Positions 26,291 to 35,512 of a stretch of 64,000 bases of DNA are shown here, one piece after another; position 1 is the stretch's first letter; every line of letters starts with the position of its first letter. This stretch comes from Carboxydocella sporoproducens DSM 16521 (GTDB lineage: Bacteria > Bacillota > GCA-003054495 > Carboxydocellales > Carboxydocellaceae). Below the pieces are notes generated by a model. That model had not been told where the DNA came from, searched no databases, and saw nothing but the letters and a program-made list of their open reading frames with translations. The stretch covers positions 62,001-126,000 of the forward strand of contig NZ_FUXM01000002.1 of NCBI RefSeq assembly GCF_900167165.1. Reading direction: 5' to 3'. Both the position numbers and the translations under genes were made by a program.

Positions 26291-26652
26291 TAGTTTTAGG
26301 ACATGGCAGTAGAGCAGTGGCTAATGATGCCAACATGCTTTTGTACGACGTAGTTGATTTATTTAAGAAGATTTCCGGTAAAGAATTGGTAGTCCCGGCC
26401 TGGATGAATCGTGAATCTGGCTTAACAGGTCTGCAGCAGGCCATTGACCACCTGGTAGAAAAAGGTGTAACTTCTATCGTCATTGCCCCCTGGTTTTTAA
26501 CTAACGGTCTGCATATTAAAGAAGATATTCCCGAAGAAATTAAACATGCTCAAAGCAGATATCCCTTTCTAACCATAAAATTGGCTAAACCATTAGGGTT
26601 AGATCGGCGTTTAGTGGAAGTACTGGCAGAAAGGATTGCTGAAGCAGAATGA
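26278..26652 (+). CDS. cbiX: CbiX (short form), sirohydrochlorin cobaltochelatase
   Basis: A 124-residue short-type chelatase that inserts cobalt into sirohydrochlorin, the entry step of the anaerobic pathway. The metal-binding VLGHGSRAV is at residues 5-13 and the second histidine is in NGLHIKEDIPEEI. It is about half the length of the two-domain CbiX forms and probably works as a homodimer. The start ATG lies inside cbiJ, preceded by AAAGGAG. It overlaps cbiC by 4 bases. Confidence 0.93.
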   Translation: MQGVIVLGHGSRAVANDANMLLYDVVDLFKKISGKELVVPAWMNRESGLTGLQQAIDHLVEKGVTSIVIAPWFLTNGLHIKEDIPEEIKHAQSRYPFLTIKLAKPLGLDRRLVEVLAERIAEAE

Positions 26653-27275
26653 ATAATAACTTTTTTTTACAACAACCGGAATTAATTGAGCAAAAAAGCA
26701 TGGAAATCATTGAGAATAGTGTTGATTTATCCAATTTTAATGAGCAGGAAAAAGTAATAGCCCGACGCTTAATCCATGCAACCGGTGACCTCGGTATTGC
26801 CTCTGAAATTGTTATCCATCCGCAAGCCATAACTACAGCAAAAGCTTGCTTTGCCAGAAAAACACGGATTATTACTGATGTAGCTATGGTAAAATCAGGC
26901 ATTAGCCCTGCAAAATTGTCTCGCTATGATATTGAAGTAAAAACATTAATTCATGATAACAACGTGCATCAGTTGGCCAGAGAAAAAAGGATCACTCGGG
27001 CCATGGCAGCAATTGAACTTACCAAAACAGAGTGGGCAGGAGAAATTGTGGCTATTGGCAATGCGCCCACTGCTCTTTTCCATTTGCTGGATTTAATAGC
27101 TAAAGGAGCTCCGGCCCCTGCCTTAATCATTGGAATTCCCGTTGGTTTTGTCGGTGCTGCTGAATCGAAAGAAGCATTGATTGCTCAGGGGCAAGTTCCC
27201 TTTATAACTGTTCGAGGGACTAAAGGTGGCAGTCCCATGGCTGCCGCAGCAATAAATGCTTTATTAACCCTGTAA
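26649..27275 (+). CDS. cbiC: CbiC, cobalt-precorrin-8 methylmutase
   Basis: A 208-residue enzyme that moves the methyl group from C11 to C12, giving cobyrinic acid. The catalytic histidine is in RRLIHATGDLG near residue 42; the C-terminal IGNAPTALF and GVPVGFVGA-like stretch (GIPVGFVGAAESK) are typical. It shares an ATGA overlap with cbiX and is followed by cbiA after 14 bases. Confidence 0.96.
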   Translation: MNNNFFLQQPELIEQKSMEIIENSVDLSNFNEQEKVIARRLIHATGDLGIASEIVIHPQAITTAKACFARKTRIITDVAMVKSGISPAKLSRYDIEVKTLIHDNNVHQLAREKRITRAMAAIELTKTEWAGEIVAIGNAPTALFHLLDLIAKGAPAPALIIGIPVGFVGAAESKEALIAQGQVPFITVRGTKGGSPMAAAAINALLTL

Positions 27276-27289
27276 AGGTGGTAGATATA

Positions 27290-28636
27290 ATGGTTAGGGC
27301 ATTGATGATCGGAGCACCATATAGTGGAAGTGGAAAAACTACTTTGGTTGCCGGTCTCCTTCATGCCCTTGTACAACAGGGGTATCAGGTACAATCTTTT
27401 AAAGTTGGCCCAGACTATATTGATCCCAGTTACCATTCTTTAATAACTGGCCGACCCTGTCGTAACCTTGATTTGTTTTTAATGAACGAAGAAGCGGTTA
27501 AGGCTTCTTTTTTTCATAATTCCCGTGGTGCAGATTTTAGTATAATTGAAGGTGTGATGGGGCTTTTTGACGGCATGAGCTACAGCGATTTTGGTTCAAC
27601 AGCTCATATTGCCAGAATATTATCCATTCCGGTCCTGCTCGTTTGGCCATGTCGAGGATTGGCCCATACAATTATCCCACTGTTAAAAGGTCTTAGCAGC
27701 TACGATCCTGAATTAAATATTGCAGGAATAATATTAAACCAGGTAAATTCGGAACAGCATTTTCAACAAATGAAAGAGTTAATTGAAGCTGAAACCAGGA
27801 TTAAAGTTATCGGAAGTATCGGGAAAAAAAAGGAATTCCAGCTAAATGAACGCCATTTAGGTTTGGTTCCTGCTGTAGAAAATCAGGATTATCTTGCAAG
27901 GACCGCAAAGGTAGGAGAATATTTGCGAAAACATCTGGATTGGGAAACTCTTTTTAGTGTTTTTGGGAAATGTAATGAAGAAGTGCTCAAATTTCCCGAG
28001 GCCGGTATCGATTTTTCCGATTTAATCATTGCGTATGCTTTCGATGAAGCTTTTAATTTTTATTATCAGGATGCCCTGGATTTGTTGACCAAATGGGGAG
28101 TAAAGCTGGTAAAAACCAGCCCGTTACATGATGAACATTTACCAGAAAATATTGATGGTTTAATTATCGGAGGAGGATTTCCAGAACTCTTTATCGAATT
28201 ATTAAAAGAAAATAGGAATTATATTGCATCTTTAATCGCTCATCATCAGGCTGGAATGCCTATTTACGCTGAGTGCGGCGGTTATATGTACCTGGCCATG
28301 GTGAATATTATTCCTGCTAGTGTTGTAATGCAAGAGAGACTAGTAGCTTTGGGATATTATCAGGGTATAACCCTTAATGATAGTATTATTGGTCCAGTTA
28401 ATACATTAGTCAAGGGACATCAATTCCATTATTCTGAACTAATTCCCTTGGATAAACAATATCCCTGGGCAGCCTCCCTCCATAAACCCAATCGGCATTC
28501 CACTGCAGTCCTGGATGGCTATGCTCAAAACAATATTTTTGCTTCTTATCTACATATTCACTGGGGTGGCCAGCCTGATATTGCCTATAACTTTTTATCC
28601 AGCTGTTTAAATTGGCAGAGGAGAAGGGTAAAGTGA
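27290..28636 (+). CDS. cbiA: CbiA, cobyrinic acid a,c-diamide synthase
   Basis: A 448-residue glutamine amidotransferase. The N-terminal ATPase has GAPYSGSGKTTL near residue 6 and GPDYIDPSYH; the C-terminal glutaminase domain has IIGGGFPEL and the catalytic cysteine in AECGGYMYLA. It amidates the a and c acetates of cob(II)yrinic acid. ATG 27290 follows AAGGTGG with 8-base spacing. Its stop overlaps the GTG of cobA. Confidence 0.96.
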   Translation: MVRALMIGAPYSGSGKTTLVAGLLHALVQQGYQVQSFKVGPDYIDPSYHSLITGRPCRNLDLFLMNEEAVKASFFHNSRGADFSIIEGVMGLFDGMSYSDFGSTAHIARILSIPVLLVWPCRGLAHTIIPLLKGLSSYDPELNIAGIILNQVNSEQHFQQMKELIEAETRIKVIGSIGKKKEFQLNERHLGLVPAVENQDYLARTAKVGEYLRKHLDWETLFSVFGKCNEEVLKFPEAGIDFSDLIIAYAFDEAFNFYYQDALDLLTKWGVKLVKTSPLHDEHLPENIDGLIIGGGFPELFIELLKENRNYIASLIAHHQAGMPIYAECGGYMYLAMVNIIPASVVMQERLVALGYYQGITLNDSIIGPVNTLVKGHQFHYSELIPLDKQYPWAASLHKPNRHSTAVLDGYAQNNIFASYLHIHWGGQPDIAYNFLSSCLNWQRRRVK

Positions 28637-29199
28637 AAACAAAACCCAGAATAATTATTTTTACTGGAACAGGCAAAGGGAAAACAACTGGTGCATTAGG
28701 CTATGTCCTGCCATATGTTAATCAAAAGACAATAAAAATTGTTCAATTTTTAAAAGGCAGCAATTATGCTGCTGAGCAAAATTTAGGAAGCAAACTGGAT
28801 AATTTGTATTTTTATTCTTTTGGATATGGCTGTTCACAAAGCAACTTAATACGTAGCGGAGAAGGTCACTGTAAAAGCTGCGGAAAGTGTTTCAGAATTA
28901 ATCGACAAGAACCTGGGTTTGTTTATAAGGCTTGGAGTTTCACAAAAAAAATAGCTAATGATAACAAAACGGATATTCTAATACTAGACGAATTTGCATA
29001 TGTATTGAAATATAATTTTTTAGATACAACCAGTTTTTTAACTGAGATTTCAACTTGGCCAGCTCATTTAATTATTATTTTGACTGGACGGGTATTCCCG
29101 CAAGAAATACTGGATGTTTCTGTTGAGGTATACGAGTTAATCGAAATAAAACATCCTTTTCGACAGGGGATACCCTCCCGTCGCGGTATTGAGTATTAG
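28633..29199 (+). CDS. cobA: CobA/BtuR corrinoid adenosyltransferase with a cysteine-rich insert
   Basis: A 188-residue ATP:cob(I)alamin adenosyltransferase with P-loop FTGTGKGKTT near residues 9-18 and LILDEFAY as Walker B. It attaches the upper adenosyl ligand during synthesis. Between these lies a segment with HCKSCGKCF (near residue 78) plus a preceding cysteine, which may bind metal; the second adenosyltransferase in the window lacks it. GTG 28633 with AGGAGAAGGG overlaps the cbiA stop. It ends the riboswitch-controlled operon. Confidence 0.92.
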   Translation: MKTKPRIIIFTGTGKGKTTGALGYVLPYVNQKTIKIVQFLKGSNYAAEQNLGSKLDNLYFYSFGYGCSQSNLIRSGEGHCKSCGKCFRINRQEPGFVYKAWSFTKKIANDNKTDILILDEFAYVLKYNFLDTTSFLTEISTWPAHLIIILTGRVFPQEILDVSVEVYELIEIKHPFRQGIPSRRGIEY

Positions 29200-29214
29200 T
29201 GGAGGTGAGTGTTG

Positions 29215-29568
29215 ATGCAAATTCGCTTAGGAAAAATTAATCCTGAGAAAGGCTTTTTCTATTACTACCTGCCTAATTGGACTCTCTCAATGTGGAAATT
29301 ATTTTACAATATTGATTTTACCCTGCAGGAGATAAGGCTCAAAATTTCAACTGCAACAGACAACTTACTCCTGGAAAAAAGTTTACATAATCCAACCGGC
29401 CTCTTTTTTTTTAATTATAAAAACTCCGAGGAACTGAAGATTGAGTATTATTATAACAATAAAAGGTTGTTATCGATAAGCTCAAAAATTGATAGTAAAT
29501 TAACAGATGATAAAATTTATTTTTCGAGTGGAGGCTGGATAAGTAGAATGGTAGGTGATGGAAATTGA
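29215..29568 (+). CDS. Small protein preceding the GH57-GT4 fusion, possibly DUF4912-like
   Basis: About 117 residues, rich in aromatic and lysine residues and beta-strand-like (FFYYYLPNW, LFFFNYKN, KIEYYYNNK). It vaguely resembles DUF4912 carbohydrate-associated domains, but I cannot assign it firmly. ATG 29215 is 9 bases behind GGAGG. The 4-base overlap with the alpha-glucan enzyme gene argues for a role in polysaccharide metabolism. Confidence 0.6.
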   Translation: MQIRLGKINPEKGFFYYYLPNWTLSMWKLFYNIDFTLQEIRLKISTATDNLLLEKSLHNPTGLFFFNYKNSEELKIEYYYNNKRLLSISSKIDSKLTDDKIYFSSGGWISRMVGDGN

Positions 29569-32216
29569 AGAAAGCTTTTTTTGTTTTACATGGTCATTTA
29601 CCCTGGGTTTTACATTTTCACAATAAAAATTATGAAAAAACCTGGGTTTTTGAAATTACTGCGGAATGCCATTTGCGGTTAATTGAAATTTTACAATGGG
29701 TAAATAGGGGAAAAGTTTCCTACTCCGTAAGTCCACCTTTGTTATCCATGTGGCTAAGTGATTATTTTAAAAACGAATTTAACGATTATTTACTAAAGCA
29801 AATTTACATAGCTGAACAAGAATACAAGAGAAATAAAGGTACTGATTATGATAATGTTAGTGCGTTTTATCTGGAGTTCTGGCAAAACAGATATAATTTC
29901 TGGCAAAAAATTGACAGGGATATTGTTCAAGCTCTCCTGTATCTGAAACACAATGGTAGAATTGAACTCCTAACCTCTGCAGCCTCTCATCCCATCCTGC
30001 CTTTACTACCATCAAACCAGTGGATTAATCTTCAAATAAAAGCAGCAAAAGAATTATTTTCTCGGGTGTTTAGTTTTGACCCAAAGTCCTTCTGGTTACC
30101 AGAATGTGCAGTAAGCGAAGAATTATTGCCAATTTTGGAAGATAACGGGATTGAGAACATTTTTATTTCTGAACATGCTGCTAATAATCCTGCAAGTTCA
30201 ATTTTCCGTAAAGGTAAAGTCAATATTTTTCTACGAGACATGGCTACGGCAGAACGGGTTTGGAGCAGAGAATGTGGATACCCCGGTCACCCTTTTTATA
30301 GGGAGTATTATCGGGACATAGGCTGGGATATGCCATTAGAACAAATTCGCGAATATCTAAGACCATGGGAATTCCACCGATTTACTGGTTTTAAGTATTT
30401 TAGTATCACAGATAAAAACAACCCAAGGAAAGAGATTTATAAATACGATAGAGCTTTGGCTATTACAAATCAACAAGCTTTAGAGTTTATAAACTTTCTA
30501 AACCAATATCCCAAAGATAATATTGTTTGTGTTTATGACGCCGAACTCTTTGGCCATTGGTGGTTTGAAGGCCCTGAATGGTTAGCTAAGATTCTATCCC
30601 TTTCAGAATCTATCGATTTTACAGCCCCGGAAGCATATCATAGTAATTTTGTTGAAAAAATTGAAGTCACAGATAAAGTCTGTTCCTGTTCCTGGGGTGA
30701 AAAAGGGTATTTTGATGTTTGGGTAAATGAAAAAAATGAGTGGATGTATCAAGATTTGATTAGTATCAGCCATATAGTAGAAAGACAAATAGACTATCTT
30801 TCCTCAGATGAGAAAGAACTTTTACTTAGACTTATATTGTTATTACAGGCAAGTGATTGGCCTTTCATGGTTTACTATAATTCCGCCAAAGATTATGCCC
30901 ATTACCGTTACAATACCTACAAAAATGACATTCATTCATTACTTGAAAATAAATCTTTAACTACCGATCAAAAAGAAATCTTATCGTTTTTGCCTGGTAT
31001 TAGCTTGATAAATCTTTGGCAAGGTTCTAAATTTGTAATTTCCCGTCCCACAGTATTATTATTGGCCTGGGAGTTTCCTCCTATGACTGTCGGCGGACTT
31101 GCTACTCATGTCTTTTATTTATCAAAATATTTACAGGATTTTTTGGATGTGCACGTCATCACTCGCGGAAGCAAAAATACAATAGAAAAAAATGGCAATG
31201 TCATCATTCATCGTATTGCCTTACCTTCATATGAGGGCCAGGATTTTATCAACTGGATTTTATTGCTAAACCTTGAATTCACTAAATATATTATAAACAA
31301 TTTTTTATTCAATACTAGTCAGGTTATAATACACGCTCATGACTGGCTTGTAGGCTTAACTGGAATTACCCTCCAGGAAAGACAAGTAGGTCGTTTGATT
31401 GCTACTATTCATGCTACCGAACATGGCAGGCAGGGAGGTATTTATAATGAGGTTCAGGCATTAATTCATCATCAGGAAGCCTCTCTGGTAAAAAATGCTT
31501 CCGAGGTTATTGCCTGCAGTAATTACATGAAACAGGAAATTACTACCCTGTTTGGAAACGAGGCGAAAATTAATGTCATTCCAAATGGTATTGAAGTTAT
31601 GACCGTAGGTTTGAATAGAGAGCAAAGGTCAGTGCCGAAAAAATTCATCCTTTTCTTCGGTCGCTTGGTCCCGGAAAAAGGAGTTCAAACCTTAATAGAT
31701 GCTTTTGCACAAATTCAAGCTGAATATCCTGACTATTATCTTTTGATCGGAGGTAAAGGCTATTATGAGGAAACTCTAAAAAGTAAAGCCGGCAATTCAA
31801 AGGCCAGTGGAAAAATCATTTTCCTTGGGTTTTTAGATAATCAGACCCGTGACTTTCTATTAGACAGAGCAGATATAGTTTGTTTTCCCAGTCTCTATGA
31901 GCCTTTCGGAATAGTGGCTTTAGAAGCCATGGCTAGCGGCAAGCCAGTGATAGCAGGAAAAACAGGAGGTCTTAGCGAAATAATAGATCATGGAGTTAAT
32001 GGCTTATTGTTTGTTCCAGGTAATGTTGAAGATTTAATAGCCCAGCTACGAACTTTTTTAAACAACCCTGACTTTGCCGCTCGATGTGGGGAGAATGCCA
32101 AATCTAATGTTCTTCAGAATTATAGCTGGAAAAATATTGCCTGGAAAACCTATGAAATCTATAAAAAACATTTGAGAGAGGAGAATTTTAATGAAAAAAA
32201 TACTAATCCCTATTGA
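29565..32216 (+). CDS. GH57 branching enzyme-like / GT4 glycogen synthase-like fusion
   Basis: An 883-residue two-domain enzyme. Residues 1 to about 480 are a GH57/DUF1957 domain with HGHLPWV at the start, the nucleophile candidate Glu180 in WLPECA and the acid/base candidate Asp325 in VYDAELFGHWW. Residues about 496-875 are a GT4 glycosyltransferase beginning LLAWEFPPMTVGG, with IPNGIE, FFGRLVPEKGVQ and the nucleotide-sugar site PSLYEPFGIVALEAMASG. It would couple alpha-glucan elongation with branching or transfer. TTG 29565 overlaps the preceding gene; a universal stress gene overlaps its end by 26 bases. Confidence 0.88.
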   Translation: MKKAFFVLHGHLPWVLHFHNKNYEKTWVFEITAECHLRLIEILQWVNRGKVSYSVSPPLLSMWLSDYFKNEFNDYLLKQIYIAEQEYKRNKGTDYDNVSAFYLEFWQNRYNFWQKIDRDIVQALLYLKHNGRIELLTSAASHPILPLLPSNQWINLQIKAAKELFSRVFSFDPKSFWLPECAVSEELLPILEDNGIENIFISEHAANNPASSIFRKGKVNIFLRDMATAERVWSRECGYPGHPFYREYYRDIGWDMPLEQIREYLRPWEFHRFTGFKYFSITDKNNPRKEIYKYDRALAITNQQALEFINFLNQYPKDNIVCVYDAELFGHWWFEGPEWLAKILSLSESIDFTAPEAYHSNFVEKIEVTDKVCSCSWGEKGYFDVWVNEKNEWMYQDLISISHIVERQIDYLSSDEKELLLRLILLLQASDWPFMVYYNSAKDYAHYRYNTYKNDIHSLLENKSLTTDQKEILSFLPGISLINLWQGSKFVISRPTVLLLAWEFPPMTVGGLATHVFYLSKYLQDFLDVHVITRGSKNTIEKNGNVIIHRIALPSYEGQDFINWILLLNLEFTKYIINNFLFNTSQVIIHAHDWLVGLTGITLQERQVGRLIATIHATEHGRQGGIYNEVQALIHHQEASLVKNASEVIACSNYMKQEITTLFGNEAKINVIPNGIEVMTVGLNREQRSVPKKFILFFGRLVPEKGVQTLIDAFAQIQAEYPDYYLLIGGKGYYEETLKSKAGNSKASGKIIFLGFLDNQTRDFLLDRADIVCFPSLYEPFGIVALEAMASGKPVIAGKTGGLSEIIDHGVNGLLFVPGNVEDLIAQLRTFLNNPDFAARCGENAKSNVLQNYSWKNIAWKTYEIYKKHLREENFNEKNTNPY

Positions 32217-32631
32217 TGGTTCAGAACATGCTCAGAAAGCCGCACTATGGGTAAAGAATTTTTTTAAGGATTTCAAAAATGTATCAGTTACTTTTTTACA
32301 CGTTTCAGATTTACCCAAAGAATTAATGCCTCATAGTTATATGATGGAATCAATTATAGAACCCACTTTAATTGAAGAGATTATCAATGAAAAAAAGGAG
32401 CAAGCTTTTAAGAGTGTTGCCGGTGTTTTTGAAGATACAGAAATAAAGACAGAATATGTAAACAAGGTAGGCAATCCCGCTGAAGTTATTGCCCAGGTAG
32501 CAGCTACAGAAAATTTTGACCTGGTTGTAATTGGAAGCAGAGGTTTGGGAGAAATAAAGGGAATACTTCTGGGAAGTGTTTCAGACCGCGTAGCTCATAT
32601 CTGTAAACGTCCAGTCCTAATCGTTAAGTAG
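32191..32631 (+). CDS. UspA-family universal stress protein
   Basis: A 146-residue single-domain protein with ILIPIDGSEHAQKAA at the N terminus and the C-terminal ATP-binding motif VIGSRGLGEIKGILLGSVSDRV. The presence of G-2x-G-9x-G(S) spacing suggests ATP binding. Such proteins modulate stress responses in the cytoplasm; the target is unknown. The start lies inside the preceding fusion gene, with GAGAGGAG upstream. Confidence 0.92.
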   Translation: MKKILIPIDGSEHAQKAALWVKNFFKDFKNVSVTFLHVSDLPKELMPHSYMMESIIEPTLIEEIINEKKEQAFKSVAGVFEDTEIKTEYVNKVGNPAEVIAQVAATENFDLVVIGSRGLGEIKGILLGSVSDRVAHICKRPVLIVK

Positions 32632-32643
32632 GAGGAGCCTGAA

Positions 32644-33195
32644 ATGAGCTATGCAAATATAGACCAAACTTTTACTCTTGCTTTTGAAAATTTAAAAGCT
32701 GCATTTCATAACGCAAAAAAACTCGAGACAAGACTATGGGACAAAAATATTACAGTTGACCTTGCTAATGGAAACTTTCAGCCTGAAATAGATACTGTAA
32801 GCAAAATCCTTGTCTGCCATTATCTTGGCAGTAAAAGTAGCATGCCCTGGGATGGGCAATGGTTAAGTTTCAAGGAATTGCCTGATGGTGAAATATATAA
32901 TATACCCTTTCAAAAACGCACTATCTTTCCTTTACTGAAGCTAATAAATGATGAACCATCCAAATTAATTAAACTTAAAGAAAAGCTAAACGGCGAAGAA
33001 GGTACCTTTGGGGATATATCAATTATTTTAAACCCTTTCCCTGAGCTATATTTAGCATATATATACTGGCAGGGAGACGAAGAGTTCCCTGCCAATGCCA
33101 ATATCCTTTTTTCCAGCAATTTTCCGTACTATCTTCCCACCGAAGATTGTGTCGTTCTGGCTAGCTCAGCAATCTGGCAGCTTAAAAGTATTTAA
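32644..33195 (+). CDS. DUF3786 family protein
   Basis: A 183-residue cytoplasmic protein that I recognise as DUF3786, a family of anaerobes without proven function. Features seen are a conserved central LVCHYLGSKSS and FKELPDGEIYN stretch and a late YLAYIYWQGDEEFP motif. It is 12 bases behind the stress gene with AGGAGG upstream and converges on mgtC with a 4-base overlap of the gene ends. Confidence 0.8.
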   Translation: MSYANIDQTFTLAFENLKAAFHNAKKLETRLWDKNITVDLANGNFQPEIDTVSKILVCHYLGSKSSMPWDGQWLSFKELPDGEIYNIPFQKRTIFPLLKLINDEPSKLIKLKEKLNGEEGTFGDISIILNPFPELYLAYIYWQGDEEFPANANILFSSNFPYYLPTEDCVVLASSAIWQLKSI

Positions 33196-33680
33196 ACCCC
33201 GGAATCATCTTTCTGGGAACGCTCCTTATTGTTGTTATCTTCATATTTAATAATCCCAAGCTTTTGTAAGATATAGGCAATTTTTAAGGCAATCCTAAGT
33301 AAGACGATGGTGATAAAAATTAAATAATATTGTCCAAGTCCAGCAGCTATTCCTAGACCTGCTGCAGCCCAAATATTTGTAGCTGTAGTTAATCCCCTGA
33401 TTTCACCAAAACCCTGTTTCCATATTACCCCAGCACCTAAAAAGCCAATACCGGATACAATTTGTGCTGCTAAGCGCAGTGGGTCTGTGTTGCGACCTTG
33501 AAACTCTTCAGCCAATCCATATGCAGAAATAATAGTCAACATGGCTGAGCTAATACAAACCAGGGCATGAGTCCTGATGCCAGCCGGCTTCCCGGCTTTG
33601 GTTCGTTCATAACCAAGGATTGCTCCAGCAATCAAAGCTACTACCATTCTTAATGTAATATCAAAATATCCTAAACTCAC
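33192..33680 (-). CDS. MgtC/SapB-family membrane protein
   Basis: A 162-residue membrane protein with four to five hydrophobic segments. The family signature ILGYERTKAGKPAGIRTHALVC (residues about 21-42) and GIGFLGAGVIWK are present, and LTTATNIWAAAGLG follows. MgtC relatives are linked to magnesium homeostasis and ATP synthase control in other bacteria; the role here is not shown. It has a strong GAGAGAGGAGGTT site and is divergent from metX. Confidence 0.9.
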   Translation of the reverse strand: MSLGYFDITLRMVVALIAGAILGYERTKAGKPAGIRTHALVCISSAMLTIISAYGLAEEFQGRNTDPLRLAAQIVSGIGFLGAGVIWKQGFGEIRGLTTATNIWAAAGLGIAAGLGQYYLIFITIVLLRIALKIAYILQKLGIIKYEDNNNKERSQKDDSGV

Positions 33681-33699
33681 TCTATAACCTCCTCTCTCG

Positions 33700-33728
33700 T
33701 TGACATTACTTTTTTAACATGCTACTAT
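33700..33728 (+). promoter_or_regulatory. Vegetative promoter of metX
   Basis: A consensus TTGACA at 33700-33705 and TACTAT at 33723-33728 are 17 bases apart. The transcript would start near 33735 with a short leader, leaving no room for a SAM riboswitch. Confidence 0.8.
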
Positions 33729-33757
33729 TTTGATATATTTGGGTAGGGGAGGGATAA

Positions 33758-34864
33758 ATGGTGCTGGTGATACCGCAAAAATATAGTTTTAGCAATTTTC
33801 GACTGGAATCAGGGGCAAATTTGCCATTAGTTGATATAGTATATGAAACATATGGAACACTGTCAAGGGCCAAGGATAATGTTGTCATTGTTTGCCATGC
33901 CCTGACCGGCAGTGCCCATGCAGCCGGTTATCACTCTCCTCAGGAAAAAATGCCTGGTTGGTGGGATCCGCTAATTGGCCCTGGCAAAGTACTGGATACG
34001 AATCGCTTTTTTATAATCTGTTTGAATATCTTAGGTAGCTGTTATGGTAGTACCGGGCCCGCATCACCACATCCTGATGATGGAACACCCTATGCAATGC
34101 GGTTCCCCGTAATTACCATACGAGATATGGTCAGAGCCCATTTTCAAGTTATTAAACATCTGGGAATTGAGAAAATCAGACTGGTAATCGGCGGCTCTCT
34201 TGGCGGAATGCAAGCTTTAGAATGGGCCTTGCTCTACCCGGATATGGTAGAAAACCTGATTTGTATAGCAGCACCTGCCCGTCTTTATCCACAGGCAATT
34301 GCTTTTAATGAGGTAGGCAGACAAGCAATAATGTCAGATCCAGAGTGGAGACAGGGCAATTATTATCCCGGCAAAGGACCTGTTAATGGTCTGGCGATTG
34401 CCAGGATGCTTGGAACCATTACTTATAGAAGTGATTTATCTATGAATCTGCGTTTTGGCCGCAAATCAGCTCCATTACCACCCAATGGCTATTACAGTTT
34501 TGACCAGAAATTTGAAGTGGAGACCTATTTACATTATCACGGCCAGGCGTTGGTACAGCGTTTTGATGCTAATTCCTATCTTTATCTGACCAAAGCAATG
34601 GATTACCATGATATCTCCTTTAACCGAGGCAAATATGAAGAAATATTTGCCGACATTAAGGCTAAAACTCTTGTGATTGGAATCGATACAGACATTTTAT
34701 TTCCCACTTATCAACAACAAGAGATAGTAAAAAACATGGTCAAATATTACAGGCCGGCATACTATCGCGAAATAACCAGTCCGCATGGTCATGATGCTTT
34801 TTTAATTGAATACAAGCAGTTAGGGAAAATTATAAATGAATTTATTGCTGAGGTGGCTCCATGA
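33758..34864 (+). CDS. metX: MetX, homoserine O-acetyltransferase
   Basis: A 368-residue alpha/beta hydrolase that acetylates homoserine for methionine synthesis. The nucleophile serine is in GGSLGGMQ near residue 147, with the aspartate in GIDTDILFP and the histidine in SPHGHDAFL completing the triad; CHALTGSAHAAG forms the oxyanion region. Family members can use acetyl- or succinyl-CoA and this is not resolved here. It overlaps the nucleotidase gene by 4 bases. ATG 33758 follows AGGGGAGGG. Confidence 0.93.
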   Translation: MVLVIPQKYSFSNFRLESGANLPLVDIVYETYGTLSRAKDNVVIVCHALTGSAHAAGYHSPQEKMPGWWDPLIGPGKVLDTNRFFIICLNILGSCYGSTGPASPHPDDGTPYAMRFPVITIRDMVRAHFQVIKHLGIEKIRLVIGGSLGGMQALEWALLYPDMVENLICIAAPARLYPQAIAFNEVGRQAIMSDPEWRQGNYYPGKGPVNGLAIARMLGTITYRSDLSMNLRFGRKSAPLPPNGYYSFDQKFEVETYLHYHGQALVQRFDANSYLYLTKAMDYHDISFNRGKYEEIFADIKAKTLVIGIDTDILFPTYQQQEIVKNMVKYYRPAYYREITSPHGHDAFLIEYKQLGKIINEFIAEVAP

Positions 34865-35424
34865 ATATTGGCATTGATATTGATGGTGTCCTCGCAGATT
34901 CTGTTACCCAGTGGTTAAATGTCATGAACAAATATTTTGGCCAAAACAAAAAGTATGAAGAACTATATACATACAGATTTGAAAAAGTATATAATGTAAC
35001 CTGGGAAGAAATGGATCGCTTTTTTCGCACTAATCAGGAAATCCTTCTGTCAAATCTGTCTCCTATACCCAACTCTGTGTCAGCTGTTAAAAAGCTCAAA
35101 ATCTGGGGACACAAAATTTATTTAGTTACAGCCCGTCCCAGGCAATACCAGCATTTAACCACAAAATGGTTGAAAGAACACCAGGTAGAATACGATCAGT
35201 TAATCATGACAGATTTTCAGTGTAAGGCTGATTATTGTCAGGAGTTGCAATTAAAAGTATTCATCGATGACTCATTGGATAATGCCATGGCCATAGCCTC
35301 TAGAGGTATTAAAGTCTTTTTGTATAATGCCCCTTATAATCAAGGCCATTTTCCGGACAACCTGCAAATTCTAAGGAAAAATTCCTGGTCTGAGATTCTG
35401 ACCGAAGTAAAAAAAATGCGGTGA
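34861..35424 (+). CDS. HAD-family 5'(3')-nucleotidase-like protein (YqfW type)
   Basis: A 187-residue HAD hydrolase with motif I DIDGVLADS at residues 5-13, motif II LVTARP, and motif III-like FIDDSLDNA. It resembles the YqfW/NT5C group, which dephosphorylates nucleotides. It shares an ATGA overlap with metX, and its stop lies inside the terminator hairpin. Confidence 0.85.
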   Translation: MNIGIDIDGVLADSVTQWLNVMNKYFGQNKKYEELYTYRFEKVYNVTWEEMDRFFRTNQEILLSNLSPIPNSVSAVKKLKIWGHKIYLVTARPRQYQHLTTKWLKEHQVEYDQLIMTDFQCKADYCQELQLKVFIDDSLDNAMAIASRGIKVFLYNAPYNQGHFPDNLQILRKNSWSEILTEVKKMR

Positions 35425-35448
35425 GTTTTTACCGCATTTTTTTATTTT
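35413..35448 (+). terminator. Terminator of the metX-nucleotidase operon
   Basis: A 10-base-pair stem (AAAATGCGGT / ACCGCATTTT) with an 8-base loop is followed by a long T-rich tract. The stop codon of the nucleotidase gene lies within the hairpin. Confidence 0.9.
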
Positions 35449-35512
35449 AGGGGTTGCAATTTTACTCGCAATATGTTGTAATATATTCATTGTAAAGAAG
35501 GGAGTGAACAAC

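Noticed and set aside
33681-33757. SAM riboswitch upstream of metX
   Set aside because: The promoter leaves only about 23 bases of leader, too short for any known SAM aptamer, and no aptamer motifs are present.
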